Source: Promicromonospora soli (GTDB lineage Bacteria; Actinomycetota; Actinomycetes; Actinomycetales; Cellulomonadaceae). Taken from it: a stretch of 64,000 nucleotides of DNA. Where the stretch lies: assembly GCF_014653785.1 (NCBI RefSeq), contig NZ_BNAS01000003.1, positions 572,117 through 636,116 on the forward strand, given 5' to 3'. Below, piece after piece: positions 17,975 through 26,844 of this stretch (position 1 is its first letter; each line of letters starts with the position of its first letter). A model generated the notes under the pieces. The model made no database searches, had not been told where the DNA came from, and saw only the letters and a program-made list of their open reading frames with translations. The position numbers and the translations under genes are program-made.

Positions 17975-18724
17975 ATGAACCCGACCCTGGAGGGCCGCCG
18001 GGCCCTGGTGACCGGCGGTGCGAGCGGCATCGGCGCCGCGTGCGCACGTGAGCTCGCCGCGCGCGGAGCGTACGTCACGGTGGCCGACCTGGACGGCGAC
18101 GGCGCCAAGGCGGTCGCCGAGGAGGTGGGCGGCGAGGCGTGGGTGGTGGACCTGTCCGACACCCGCGCGCTCGACACCCTCGAGCTGGAGGCGGACGTGC
18201 TGGTGAACAACGCCGGCATCCAGCGGGTGAGCCCGATCCAGGACTTCGCGCCGGACGACTTCCGGCTGGTCCATCGGATCATGGTCGAGGCGCCGTTCCT
18301 GCTCGTCCGGGCGGCGCTGCCCGGCATGTACGCGCGGGGCTGGGGCCGGGTCGTCAACATCTCGTCGGTGCACGGCCTGGTGGCCTCACCGTTCAAGTCG
18401 GCGTACGTCTCGGCCAAGCACGCACTGGAGGGCCTGTCCAAGGTGACCGCCCTGGAGGGTGGCGAGCACGGGGTGACCAGCGTCTGCGTCAGCCCCGGCT
18501 ACGTCCGCACGCCGCTGATCGAGAAGCAGATCGCCCAGCAGGCGAAGGTGCACGGGATCCCGGAGTCCGAGGTGCTGGCGAAGGTCATGCTCGCGGAGTC
18601 CGCGGTGAAGCGGCTGGTCGAGCCCGGTGAGGTGGCCTCGCTGGTCGGGTGGCTCACGGGGCCGGACGCCGCGATGGTGTCCGGCGCCTCGTGGACGATG
18701 GACGGCGGATGGAGCGCGCGATGA
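17975..18724 (+). CDS. 3-hydroxybutyrate dehydrogenase (SDR family)
   Basis: 249-residue short-chain dehydrogenase. Visible features: the Rossmann motif VTGGASGIGAACA, NNAG (VLVNNAGIQ), catalytic Ser (ISSVHG) and YxxxK (YVSAKHALEG), with the segment SPGYVRTPLIEKQI that is characteristic of D-3-hydroxybutyrate dehydrogenases. It would oxidise 3-hydroxybutyrate to acetoacetate with NAD+. The ATG follows GGAGAAGGA. Adjacent CoA-transferase and thiolase genes complete the path to acetyl-CoA, which strongly supports this substrate over other SDR roles. Confidence 0.9.
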   Translation: MNPTLEGRRALVTGGASGIGAACARELAARGAYVTVADLDGDGAKAVAEEVGGEAWVVDLSDTRALDTLELEADVLVNNAGIQRVSPIQDFAPDDFRLVHRIMVEAPFLLVRAALPGMYARGWGRVVNISSVHGLVASPFKSAYVSAKHALEGLSKVTALEGGEHGVTSVCVSPGYVRTPLIEKQIAQQAKVHGIPESEVLAKVMLAESAVKRLVEPGEVASLVGWLTGPDAAMVSGASWTMDGGWSAR

Positions 18725-18829
18725 TGAGGAGTGCGGGATCGTGTTCGCGTGGCCCTGCTGATCGTCGGGCCCGGAGCCTGACCGGGAACCCGACCGGAAC
18801 CTGATCACAGAAGCGGAATGGAGTCGAAG

Positions 18830-19690
18830 ATGACTGAGCTCGGTAGTGCTGGGACGGGTAGCGCTGCGATAAGCAGCGGGTTCGACAAGGTGGTCGCCAG
18901 CGCGGCCGAGGCCGTCGCCGACATCCCCGACGGGGCCTCGCTGGCCGTGGGTGGCTTCGGCCTGTGCGGCAACCCGATCGCGTTGATCGAGGCGCTCCTG
19001 GCGCAGGGCACGACGGACCTGTCCGTGGTGAGCAACAACTGCGGCGTCGACGACTGGGGGCTCGGCGTGCTGCTGAGCGCCCAGCGCGTCCGCAAGATGA
19101 CCAGCTCGTACGTCGGTGAGAACAAGGAGTTCGAGCGCCAGTTCCTCTCGGGCGAGCTCGAGGTGGAGCTCACCCCGCAGGGCACGCTCGCCGAGAAGCT
19201 CCGCGCCGGTGGCGCGGGCATCGCCGCTTTCTTCACCCGCACGGGCGTCGGCACCCAGGTGGCCGACGGCGGCCTCCCGCGCAAGTACGACGGAGCCGGT
19301 GGCGTGTCCATCGCGTCCACCCCCAAGGAGGTCCGCACGTTCACGACCGGGAGCGGCGCCGGCGCGAAATCCGCCGAGTACGTCCTGGAGGAGGCGATCA
19401 GCACCGACTTCGCGCTGGTGCACGCCCTGCGCGGCGACCGGCACGGGAACCTCGTGTTCAACAAGTCGGCCCGCAACTTCTCGCCGCTCGCGGCTATGGC
19501 GGGGCGCGTGTGCATCGCGCAGGTCGAGGAGCTCGTCGAGCCGGGGGAGATCGACCCGGACGCCGTACACCTGCCGGGCGTGTACGTGCACCGCGTGGTG
19601 CACGTCGGCACCGACATCGAGAAGCGGATCGAGCGGCGCACGGTCGCTCCGTCGCCGTCGGACACCACCCCGGACACGAAGGGAGCCTGA
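18830..19690 (+). CDS. scoA: 3-oxoacid CoA-transferase subunit A
   Basis: Subunit A of the two-subunit succinyl-CoA:3-ketoacid (or acetate:acetoacetate) CoA-transferase, which activates acetoacetate to acetoacetyl-CoA. The class I signature VGGFGLCGNPIALIEAL is near the N-terminus, with NNCGVDDWGLG and YDGAGGV further on. It is followed 3 nt later by subunit B. Two starts are possible: ATG 18818 has no clear ribosome site, while ATG 18830 has GGAG at a good distance and is preferred (286 residues). The C-terminal ~20 residues are a polar extension. Confidence 0.92.
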   Translation: MTELGSAGTGSAAISSGFDKVVASAAEAVADIPDGASLAVGGFGLCGNPIALIEALLAQGTTDLSVVSNNCGVDDWGLGVLLSAQRVRKMTSSYVGENKEFERQFLSGELEVELTPQGTLAEKLRAGGAGIAAFFTRTGVGTQVADGGLPRKYDGAGGVSIASTPKEVRTFTTGSGAGAKSAEYVLEEAISTDFALVHALRGDRHGNLVFNKSARNFSPLAAMAGRVCIAQVEELVEPGEIDPDAVHLPGVYVHRVVHVGTDIEKRIERRTVAPSPSDTTPDTKGA

Positions 19691-19693
19691 ACC

Positions 19694-20344
19694 ATGGCCT
19701 TGACACGACACGAGATGGCCGCGCGCGCCGCGCGCGAGCTGACCGACGGCATGTACGTGAACCTGGGCATCGGGCTGCCGACGCTCGTACCGAACTACGT
19801 GCCGGAGGGCAGGCACCTGGTGCTGCAGTCCGAGAACGGGATTCTCGGTGTGGGGCCGTACCCCACCCAGGACGCCGTGGACCCCGACCTGATCAACGCG
19901 GGCAAGGAGACGGTGACCCTGCTGCCCGGCTCGTCGATCTTCGACTCCGCGATGTCGTTCGGCATGATCCGCGGCGGCAAGATCGACGCCGCGATCCTGG
20001 GCGGCATGCAGGTTTCGGCGGAGGGTGACCTGGCCAATTGGATGATCCCCGGCAAGATGGTCAAGGGCATGGGCGGCGCGATGGACCTGGTGCACGGCGC
20101 CGGCCGCGTGATCGTCCTGATGGAGCACGTGGCGCGCGACGGGTCGCCGAAGATCCTGCGCTCCTGCACTCTCCCCCTGACCGGCAAGGGTGTGGTGAAC
20201 CGGATCATCACCGACCTGGCGGTGCTCGACGTGACCCCGTCCGGGCTGGTCCTGCGGGAGCTCGCGCCGGGGGTGACGGCCGAGGAGGTTCTCGACAAGA
20301 CGGAGCCGGAGGTCACGGTGGAGCTCGTCGGGTCGCCGGGCTGA
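19694..20344 (+). CDS. scoB: 3-oxoacid CoA-transferase subunit B
   Basis: 216 residues, the catalytic B subunit. The active-site glutamate is in [12 protein letters not shown], and the family segments [14 protein letters not shown] and [19 protein letters not shown] are present. It starts 3 nt after subunit A with its own GGGAG ribosome site, consistent with equimolar expression. Together A and B transfer CoA to acetoacetate; whether the donor is succinyl-CoA or acetyl-CoA cannot be read from the sequence. Confidence 0.94.
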   Translation: MALTRHEMAARAARELTDGMYVNLGIGLPTLVPNYVPEGRHLVLQSENGILGVGPYPTQDAVDPDLINAGKETVTLLPGSSIFDSAMSFGMIRGGKIDAAILGGMQVSAEGDLANWMIPGKMVKGMGGAMDLVHGAGRVIVLMEHVARDGSPKILRSCTLPLTGKGVVNRIITDLAVLDVTPSGLVLRELAPGVTAEEVLDKTEPEVTVELVGSPG

Positions 20345-20430
20345 AGCCGGGTTGAGCCCATGTTGAAGCCGGGTTGAACCGGCACCGAATCCCGGGGGAT
20401 ACGCTGAGAGGAACGGCCAAAGGAGGTCTC

Positions 20431-21690
20431 ATGACTGACCCGATTTCCACTCCGAGAGGTGCCACAAGCACCGATCCGAGTGCCACTGATCTGAACGCGA
20501 AAAACAGCGCTGACGACGTGGTGATCGTCTCGGCGGCGCGGACGCCGCAGGGGCGGCTGAAGGGCTCCCTGTCGGCGCTGAGCGCTGTCGAGCTCGGCGC
20601 CGTGGCGGCGCGACGTGCCCTGGAGGGCGCGGGGGCACTCGCGGCCGACGTCGACAAGGTGGTCTTCGGCCAGGTGATCCAGGCGGGCGCGGGGCAGAAC
20701 CCGGCCCGGCAGACCGCGGTGGCCGCGGGCGTGGCGTGGGACGTGCAGTCCGTGACGATCAACAAGGTGTGCCTCTCCGGGCTGACGGCGATCATCGACG
20801 GCGCGCGGCTGCTGCGCACGGGCGAGGCGTCGGTGGTGCTGGTGGGCGGGCAGGAGTCGATGACGAACGCCCCGCACCTGCTGGCCGGGTCCCGGTTCGG
20901 GTTCGGCTATGGCACGGCCGAGCTGCTGGACGCCACGGCCCACGACGCCCTGACGGACGCGTTCGATGGCGTCTCCATGGGTGTCTCGACGGAGGACCAC
21001 AACTCGGGCTCGGTGTTCGTGTCGCGGCAGGAGCAGGACGAGATTGCTGCCGCGTCGCACCAGCGCGCCGCCGCGGCCGCGAAGGACGGCGTGTTCGAGG
21101 CGGAGCTGGCGCCCGTGTTGGTGCCGCAGCGCCGAGGCGAACCGGTGGAGGTACGCACCGACGAGGGCGTTCGGCCCGACACGACACCTGAGTCGCTGGC
21201 GAAGCTGCGCCCCGCGTTCGCGGGCCAGGGGAGCCTGACTGCGGGCAACTCGTCGCAGATCTCCGACGGCGCGGCGGCGCTCGTGCTCACGACCCGAGGA
21301 CGTGCGGAGGCGGCCGGTGTTCCCGTGCTCGCGACCGTTCGCTCGCACGGCCAGGTGGCCGGCCCGGACAACTCGCTGCACTCCCAGCCGGCGCAGGCGA
21401 TCGCCCAGGCCCTTGACCGGGAGGGGTGGACGGCGGAGGACCTCGACCTCGTCGAGATCAACGAGGCGTTCGCCGTGGTGGTCGGGGTGTCCGCCAAGGC
21501 TCTCGGCCTGCCGCTGGACATCGTCAACGTGCACGGCGGCGGGATCGCTCTGGGCCACCCCGTGGGGGCGTCCGGCGCTCGCATCGCTGTCCACGCGGCG
21601 CACGAGCTGGCGCGGCGCGGGGGAGGCCGGGCCGCCGTGGGCCTGTGCGGCGGTGGAGGCCAGGGAGAGGCCCTGCTCCTGGAGTTCTGA
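20431..21690 (+). CDS. acetyl-CoA acetyltransferase (thiolase)
   Basis: 419 residues from the ATG at 20431, which has a near-perfect ribosome site (AAAGGAGG). Thiolase II residues are present: nucleophilic Cys in NKVCLSGL, His in GGGIALGHPVGASG, and second Cys in GLCGGGGQG. As the last gene of the hydroxybutyrate cluster it would cleave acetoacetyl-CoA into two acetyl-CoA; the reverse (biosynthetic) direction for polyhydroxybutyrate is chemically possible, but no phaB or phaC gene is in the window. An earlier in-frame ATG at 20374 lacks a ribosome site. Confidence 0.92.
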   Translation: MTDPISTPRGATSTDPSATDLNAKNSADDVVIVSAARTPQGRLKGSLSALSAVELGAVAARRALEGAGALAADVDKVVFGQVIQAGAGQNPARQTAVAAGVAWDVQSVTINKVCLSGLTAIIDGARLLRTGEASVVLVGGQESMTNAPHLLAGSRFGFGYGTAELLDATAHDALTDAFDGVSMGVSTEDHNSGSVFVSRQEQDEIAAASHQRAAAAAKDGVFEAELAPVLVPQRRGEPVEVRTDEGVRPDTTPESLAKLRPAFAGQGSLTAGNSSQISDGAAALVLTTRGRAEAAGVPVLATVRSHGQVAGPDNSLHSQPAQAIAQALDREGWTAEDLDLVEINEAFAVVVGVSAKALGLPLDIVNVHGGGIALGHPVGASGARIAVHAAHELARRGGGRAAVGLCGGGGQGEALLLEF

Positions 21691-21698
21691 GGCCCTGC

Positions 21699-21817
21699 GG
21701 TCGAGCTTGACGTCGCTGGTCGAGCTTGACGTCGCTGGTCGAGCTTGTCGAGACCCAGGTCTCGACAAGCTCGACCAGCGGGGGGCTCGACCAGCGGGGG
21801 GCTCGACCAGCGGGGGC
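21699..21817. repeat. interspersed palindromic repeat with a 23-bp perfect hairpin
   Basis: Three copies of GGTCGAGCTTG(A/T) on the left face three copies of GCTCGACCAGCGGGGG on the right. At the centre 21733-21755 and 21758-21780 form a perfect 23-bp stem with a 2-nt loop, core GTCGAGCTTGTCGAGACC. This sequence type (TCTCGACAAGCTCGACCA) recurs in many actinobacterial genomes as a dispersed intergenic element, from memory of the lineage. Here it lies between convergent genes and may also stop transcription. Confidence 0.85.
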
Positions 21818-21830
21818 TCACCAGCCGCGG

Positions 21831-23123
21831 TCAGTGGGTCTCGCGGTCCTTGGCGTCGCCGATGTACTCGCGGACCTCGTCGGCGCGCCCGTCGAGGTTC
21901 ATGTCCGCCGTACGCGCGCGCCGCGCGTCCCAGCGCAACGAGACAGCGCCGAGGATCGCTGCCACCACGGAGCCGCCGAGGATCGCGATCTTGGCGCCGT
22001 CCGCGTGCTCGGAGTCCCCGAAGGACAGCTCGCTGATCAGCAGCGACACGGTGAACCCGATGCCGGCCAGGAACCCGACGGGCAGCAGGTCGCGCACGCC
22101 GATGCCGTCGGGCAGACGCAGCGGCGTGATCCGCGTGATCAGCGCCGTGGTGCCCAGCACGCCCACGAGCTTGCCCAGGACGAGGCCGGCGGCGATCGCC
22201 GCGACGACCGGCTGCCCGATCACGGCGCCGGGACCGTCACCGTCGAGCAGCGAGACGCCCGCCGCGAAGAACGCGAACACGGGCAGGGCGAAGCCTGACG
22301 AGACGGGCTTGATCCTGTGCTCGTACTGGGCGGTGCGCGACCGGGCCTCGCCGTGCATGGCGATCGCCGGGACGGTGAAGCCGAGCAGCACACCCGCGAT
22401 GGTCGCGTGGATGCCCGACGCATGCATCAGGGCCCAGGCCACGATCGCGAGCGGCAGCAGGACGAACCACCGGGGCCCGCGCGAGCGGACGTGCCACCAG
22501 AACAGCGCGACGCAGACGAGCGTGCCGAGCAGCGACAGCCAGTGGATCTCGCTGGTGTAGAAGATGGCGATCACGACGATCGCCAGCAGGTCGTCCACCA
22601 CGGCGAGCGTGAGCAGGAAGGTCCGGATGGCGGCAGGCAGCCCCCGGCCGAAGATCGCCAGGACACCCACGGCGAACGCGATGTCGGTTGCAGTCGGGAT
22701 AGCCCAGCCATGCAGGGCCCTGGAGTCGCCGAGCGCCAGAAGGGTGCCGACGTAGATGAGGGCGGGCACGGCCATGCCGCCCACCGCGGCGATCATGGGG
22801 ACGCCGGCTTCCTTCGGGTTGCGCAGGCTGCCCGCGACGAACTCCTGCTTGAGCTCCACGCCGACCACGAAGAAGAAGATCGCGAGCAGCCCGTCGGCGG
22901 CCCACGCGGAGAGAGGCAGGTCGAGGTGGACCGGCAGCGGCCCGATCGCGGCGGGTCCCACCACGGTGTCGGACAGGGTCTCGTAGGCGTCTCGCCAGGG
23001 AGAGTTGGCCCAGAGGAGGGCCAGGAACGCGGCCCCGATCAGGAGGGCGCCGCCCGTCGTCTCGCGGGAGATCCACGTGCGCAGGCGCTGGACTCGGGTG
23101 GGGGCAGGAGCGTTGATGATCAA
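21831..23123 (-). CDS. nhaA: Na+/H+ antiporter NhaA
   Basis: 430-residue membrane protein of the NhaA family, exchanging internal Na+ for H+ in pH and sodium homeostasis. Features: GALLIGAAFLALLWANSP at the first helix, GLLAIFFFVVGVELK, the IPTATDIAFAVGVLAI segment, and LLTLAVVDDLLAIVVIAIFYT with the paired transport aspartates. The start is TTG (23123); no ATG or GTG further downstream preserves the first helix. An unusual start plus a weak ribosome site suggest low translation. The C-terminus ends about 40 residues past the last helix. Confidence 0.93.
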   Translation of the reverse strand: MIINAPAPTRVQRLRTWISRETTGGALLIGAAFLALLWANSPWRDAYETLSDTVVGPAAIGPLPVHLDLPLSAWAADGLLAIFFFVVGVELKQEFVAGSLRNPKEAGVPMIAAVGGMAVPALIYVGTLLALGDSRALHGWAIPTATDIAFAVGVLAIFGRGLPAAIRTFLLTLAVVDDLLAIVVIAIFYTSEIHWLSLLGTLVCVALFWWHVRSRGPRWFVLLPLAIVAWALMHASGIHATIAGVLLGFTVPAIAMHGEARSRTAQYEHRIKPVSSGFALPVFAFFAAGVSLLDGDGPGAVIGQPVVAAIAAGLVLGKLVGVLGTTALITRITPLRLPDGIGVRDLLPVGFLAGIGFTVSLLISELSFGDSEHADGAKIAILGGSVVAAILGAVSLRWDARRARTADMNLDGRADEVREYIGDAKDRETH

Positions 23124-23235
23124 CGGCTGGCCTCTCGGGTTTGCGGGTCGTCTGAGACGGACCGGTCGACCCGGTCCACGCCGACCAGACTTCCCGGCAC
23201 TCCCTGCGTCTTACCCTACCTGCCCACACATGGTC

Positions 23236-23799
23236 CTACTCCGACGCCAGCTCCGCGCACGCATTGCGCAGCTTGGTGATCGTGTTCCAGTTCCGCGCCG
23301 TTGTCGGCGCGCCGACCGCCCGGTCGATGACCTTCGGGGTGAGCTTCGACCGGCCTATCCCGTCCGCGTAGTGCACGTACAGCACGCCGACGGCGGTCGC
23401 GAGCACCTCACGGCCGGCGTTGGCCAGGTCGAGCCGGGCTACGCCCGCCTCGTCGAGATCGCCGAACGGGACGTGCACCTGCAGCTGGGCCGGGTGGTCC
23501 CGGGCGGCGGCCGTGAAAGGGTTGGCGCCGGCGATCGCCTCCAGCTGCTGGCCGCTCAGCCCCACGGCGGGCACGTCCTGGCCCAGGCGCGCGGCGAGCT
23601 GCTCCTGTACGAGGCGCGCGACGTCGTCGGCCCGCGTCACGCCCGATGTGCCGGGCGTGACCACGAGATTGCCGCTGTTGAGCAGCGTGCGGGCCGCGCC
23701 GAGGCCGGCGTCGTCGGCGGCGCCGCGCAGGTCCGCGGACGTGACGCGCAGGCCAGGCCCGATGTTCACGGCGCGCAGGAGGACGGCGAAGCAGATCAT
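23236..23799 (-). CDS. DUF1697 family protein
   Basis: 187 residues. It opens with the family pattern of a short strand and a loop (VLLRAVNIGPG), then LNSGNLVV and the C-terminal LTPKVIDRAVGAPTTARNWNTITKL, all typical of DUF1697. The function of this family is unknown; it is cytoplasmic and usually monocistronic. Possible starts are ATG 23808 and ATG 23799; I prefer 23799 because family members start 3-5 residues before the first strand. The longer frame to 23865 adds only a basic tail. Confidence 0.85.
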   Translation of the reverse strand: MICFAVLLRAVNIGPGLRVTSADLRGAADDAGLGAARTLLNSGNLVVTPGTSGVTRADDVARLVQEQLAARLGQDVPAVGLSGQQLEAIAGANPFTAAARDHPAQLQVHVPFGDLDEAGVARLDLANAGREVLATAVGVLYVHYADGIGRSKLTPKVIDRAVGAPTTARNWNTITKLRNACAELASE

Positions 23800-24178
23800 G
23801 CGGCCCATCCTGCCGTCTCGGCGCGTCTTCCAGCGAGTTTTGCCGTTTTTTGAATGAATCGTCAAGCTATTGCCAGCGTGTGAACAATTCGTGACAACTT
23901 GCGACCCACCGGGGCGAGGGTCTGGTCATGGCTTGGCCGGGCGCGTAGTTTCCACCTCAGGGACGGCACCCAGTCGCCCCTTCGGGAGGCCAACCTATGG
24001 AGTGCTCGCTCCGTGGAGAAGGGCCGGTCCCGGCTCGACGCCACGACGCGGCGCACCGAGTCGGTCATCCGGCCCATCCACCAGCCCCGGTTCGTCCGGG
24101 TCGGTTCCGCCGACAGGCGGTGCTCGCCAGGTAGCGAAGAGGCTGTCACGGCGTTTCGGCGCCGGAGGGAGAACCGCA
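23800..24178 (+). other. long phoH leader with several potential hairpins
   Basis: About 300 nt upstream of the phoH start contain no convincing gene but many short perfect stems: CCCGG-TTCGT-CCGGG (24090s), CCGCC-GACA-GGCGG (24110s), a CCCC-TTCG-GG(A)G tetraloop stem (about 23975-23990), and GGCG/CGCC before the ribosome site. It may be a structured 5' untranslated region. I could not match it to a known riboswitch or stable RNA. Confidence 0.35.
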
Positions 24179-25564
24179 GTGAGCCATTCCGCACACACCA
24201 CCCGTCCGTCCGACCAGAGTGCCGACGCCGCTCCCGGCGCGGCAGGTGACGAACGCAGGACCTTCGTCATCGACACGTCCGTGCTGTTGAGTGACCCCAA
24301 GGCGATGTTGCGGTTCGCGGAGCACGATGTCGTACTCCCGATCGTCGTCATCACGGAGCTGGAGGCGAAGCGTCACCACGCCGAGCTCGGGTACTTCGCC
24401 CGGAGCGCCCTGCGGATGCTGGACGAGCTGCGCGTCCAGCACGCCCGTCTCGACTCACCGGTCCCCGTGGGGGACGCCGGCGGCACCCTTCGGGTGGAGC
24501 TCAACCACGTGGACCCGACGGTCCTTCCCGACGGCTTCCGGCTGGGCGACAACGACACCCGGATCCTCGCCGTGGCCGCCAACCTCGCGGCCGAGGGCAA
24601 CCGCGTCACCCTGGTCTCCAAGGACCTGCCGATGCGGGTGAAGGCGTCCGCCGTCGGTCTGCAGGCAGAGGAGTACCGGGCCGAGCTCGCGGTGGACTCC
24701 GGCTGGACCGGGATGCGCGAGATCGACCTGTCGGACGAGCAGATGGGTTCCCTCTGGGAGAACGAGTCGGTGGAGATCGCCGCGCTGGACCCGGCGACGG
24801 TCGAGGCGGCGTCGCCGCTGCTGGTGCACACGGGGATGGTGGTGCACTCGCCGAGCGGTTCCGCGCTCGGGCGGGTGACGGCGGACAAGCGGGTGCGGCT
24901 GGTCCGTGGCGACCAGGAGGTGTTCGGGGTGCACGGCCGCTCGGCCGAGCAGCGGGTGGCTATCGACCTGCTGCTCGACGAGGAGATCGGGATCATCTCC
25001 CTCGGCGGCCGGGCCGGTACGGGCAAGTCGGCGCTCGCCCTGTGCGCCGGCCTGGAGTCCGTGCTGGAGCGGCAGCAGCACCGCAAGGTGGTCGTGTTCC
25101 GGCCGCTCTACGCGGTGGGTGGTCAGGAGCTGGGCTACCTGCCCGGATCCGAGTCCGAGAAGATGAACCCGTGGTCGCAGGCCGTCTACGACACGCTCGG
25201 TGCGCTGGTCTCGCCCGACGTCGTCGACGAGGTCATCGCACGCGACATGCTCGAGGTGCTGCCGCTCACGCACATCCGCGGGCGCTCGCTGCACGACTCG
25301 TTCGTGATCGTGGACGAGGCGCAGTCCCTGGAGCGGAACGTGCTCCTGACGGTGCTGTCGCGCATCGGCCAGAGCTCGCGCGTGGTGCTCACCCACGACG
25401 TCGCGCAGCGTGACAACCTGCGGGTGGGGCGGCACGACGGCGTCGCCGCGGTCATCGAGGCGCTCAAGGGGCACCCGCTCTTCGCGCACGTGACCCTGAC
25501 CCGGTCGGAGCGCTCGCCGGTGGCAGCGCTGGTGACCGACATGCTGGAGCGCCTGGAGGTCTGA
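24179..25564 (+). CDS. phoH: PIN-PhoH fusion ATPase (PhoH2-like)
   Basis: 461 residues from GTG 24179, which has GGAGGGAG upstream; the longer frame to 23870 is not supported. The N-terminal PIN nuclease domain (about 30-170) starts [15 protein letters not shown] and keeps acidic residues (Asp in DTSVLL, Glu in VITELEAKR, Asp in LGDNDTRIL). The C-terminal PhoH ATPase has Walker [13 protein letters not shown] and Walker B FVIVDEAQ. In mycobacteria PhoH2, a PIN-PhoH protein, is an ATP-dependent RNA helicase/ribonuclease. A similar RNA-processing role is expected here. A strong terminator follows. Confidence 0.9.
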   Translation: MSHSAHTTRPSDQSADAAPGAAGDERRTFVIDTSVLLSDPKAMLRFAEHDVVLPIVVITELEAKRHHAELGYFARSALRMLDELRVQHARLDSPVPVGDAGGTLRVELNHVDPTVLPDGFRLGDNDTRILAVAANLAAEGNRVTLVSKDLPMRVKASAVGLQAEEYRAELAVDSGWTGMREIDLSDEQMGSLWENESVEIAALDPATVEAASPLLVHTGMVVHSPSGSALGRVTADKRVRLVRGDQEVFGVHGRSAEQRVAIDLLLDEEIGIISLGGRAGTGKSALALCAGLESVLERQQHRKVVVFRPLYAVGGQELGYLPGSESEKMNPWSQAVYDTLGALVSPDVVDEVIARDMLEVLPLTHIRGRSLHDSFVIVDEAQSLERNVLLTVLSRIGQSSRVVLTHDVAQRDNLRVGRHDGVAAVIEALKGHPLFAHVTLTRSERSPVAALVTDMLERLEV

Positions 25565-25583
25565 CGGCACCCGGCCGACGTGG

Positions 25584-25620
25584 CAGAGGCTCAGGTCATC
25601 TTCGGTGGCCTGAGCCTCTG
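25584..25620 (+). terminator. terminator after phoH
   Basis: A perfect 12-bp stem, CAGAGGCTCAGG (25584-25595) with CCTGAGCCTCTG (25609-25620) and a 13-nt loop, begins 20 nt past the phoH stop. Confidence 0.85.
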
Positions 25621-25645
25621 ACATGTTCCTGACCTTCTGGCACGG

Positions 25646-25702
25646 GAGAGGCGTGCCGCCGGACGGAACCCCCCAGCCCCGCAGTCCGGCGGCGCGCCTC
25701 TC
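25646..25702. terminator. second strong hairpin, terminator-like
   Basis: GAGAGGCGTGCCGCCGGAC (25646-25664) pairs with 25684-25702 over 19 positions, 18 Watson-Crick and one G-U, around a 19-nt loop. It lies between the phoH terminator and the iron-box-like site. It may be a back-up terminator or insulate the next promoter. Confidence 0.5.
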
Positions 25703-25730
25703 GATGCGTGCACGGCCGACAGTAGCAGAC

Positions 25731-25749
25731 TTAGGTAAGGCTAACCATA
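25731..25749. promoter_or_regulatory. candidate iron box (DtxR/IdeR operator)
   Basis: TTAGGTAAGGCTAACCATA matches the DtxR/IdeR consensus TTAGGTTAGGCTAACCTAA at 16 of 19 positions, including the full AGGCTAACC half. It lies about 90 nt upstream of the GPP34 gene, with no other gene between, so an iron-dependent regulator might control that gene. Regulation is inference. Confidence 0.6.
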
Positions 25750-25837
25750 TGGTGCTCGCCATCCGACACTGCCCACAACCTCGCGGTGACTCGTCTCAAT
25801 TGGGGTGTGTCTCGCTTGTCGGATATAGCATCGGGGC

Positions 25838-26623
25838 ATGCTGATTGCCGAAGACTTCCTCCTGCTCGCCGTCGACGACGAGACGGGCAAGACCGCCAAC
25901 GTCGACAACCTGGGTGTTCGCCTCGCCGGTGCGCTCCTGGCCGACCTCGCCGCCGCGAACAAGACCCTCATGCGGGGCGCGCCGGAGGCCGGCGCGACCA
26001 AGGAAGAGCGCGAGAAGGCCGGCGACACCACGATCCTCGTCACCGACAACGCCCCCACCGGCCACGTGGCGCTCGACGCCGCCCTGCAGGCTGTGCTCGA
26101 CACCCCCGAGGCACCCGCTCGGAAGGTCGTCGAGGCCATCTCCGAGAACGCGGAGGAGAACCTCCTGGCCGCCCTGGTCGAGCGTGGGATCCTCGAGAAG
26201 GAGGAGTCCAGGCTCTTCCGCATGCTCCCGGTCACCCGCTGGCCCGCCGCCGACTCGAGCCACGAGGCCACGCTGCGCGCCAACCTCACGAAGGTCCTCG
26301 TCGAGGGTGCCGAGCCCGACGAGCGCACCGCGACCCTGATCTCCCTGCTGCACGGGTCGGGCCTGGTGTCCGGCCTGGTCGGCAAGGAGCAGCGCAAGGC
26401 CGCCGAGGAGCGCGCCGAGGAGATCGCCGGCAGCGAGTGGGGCGTGGCCACCGTCGCGACCCAGGTCGCGATCGCGGCCACGGTCGCCACCGTCGCCACG
26501 GTCGGCGCGGCGGTAGCCACGGCACTCATCCTCGCCGCGGCGAAGGACGACGCGGCGGCGAAGGACGACGCCGCGAGCCCGGCGCCGGCGTCGGACGAGG
26601 CGGCCACCGCCCCCGTGGCCTGA
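25838..26623 (+). CDS. GPP34 (Golgi phosphoprotein 3-like) family protein
   Basis: 261 residues with the GPP34/Vps74 fold signature: MLIAEDFLLLAVDDETGK at the start, LVERGILEKEESRLFRMLPV in the middle and paired helices after it. Eukaryotic members bind phosphatidylinositol-4-phosphate at the Golgi. Bacterial copies are common in Actinobacteria, where their function is unknown and membrane association is suspected. The C-terminus has a hydrophobic Ala/Thr/Val stretch (VATVATVGAAVATALILAAA, about 218-240) that could contact or enter the membrane, then an acidic/Ala tail. It stands alone between terminators, behind a candidate iron box. Confidence 0.88.
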   Translation: MLIAEDFLLLAVDDETGKTANVDNLGVRLAGALLADLAAANKTLMRGAPEAGATKEEREKAGDTTILVTDNAPTGHVALDAALQAVLDTPEAPARKVVEAISENAEENLLAALVERGILEKEESRLFRMLPVTRWPAADSSHEATLRANLTKVLVEGAEPDERTATLISLLHGSGLVSGLVGKEQRKAAEERAEEIAGSEWGVATVATQVAIAATVATVATVGAAVATALILAAAKDDAAAKDDAASPAPASDEAATAPVA

Positions 26624-26657
26624 GCACTCGCACCGGCAGCTGTCTGCCGGAGAACGA

Positions 26658-26690
26658 CGAGGGCCGCTTCCCAGGGGGAAGCGGCCCTCG
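26658..26690 (+). terminator. terminator after the GPP34 gene
   Basis: A perfect 15-bp stem, CGAGGGCCGCTTCCC (26658-26672) with its complement (26676-26690), a 3-nt loop and a short T-run (GTGTTT) after it. Confidence 0.9.
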
Positions 26691-26844
26691 CCGTGTTTGA
26701 TGGCCCGCCCAACCGGCTCCCTCAAGGGAGTTCATGGTGCAGGTGAAGTTCTGCGGGCGATTGGCGCATTAAGCGCGGTTCTAGATACTTTTCGCTCCTG
26801 TCACGGTGAGCAAGGGGCTCACCGCAATTCTTTGGAGACCTGAA

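Noticed and set aside
19795-21768. 657-aa minus-strand open frame opposite CoA-transferase B and thiolase
   Set aside because: Antisense shadow of two well-supported genes; no recognisable protein features.
23870-24178. N-terminal extension of PhoH from 23870
   Set aside because: The extra 103 codons have no domain character, and GTG 24179 has a strong ribosome site directly before the PIN domain.
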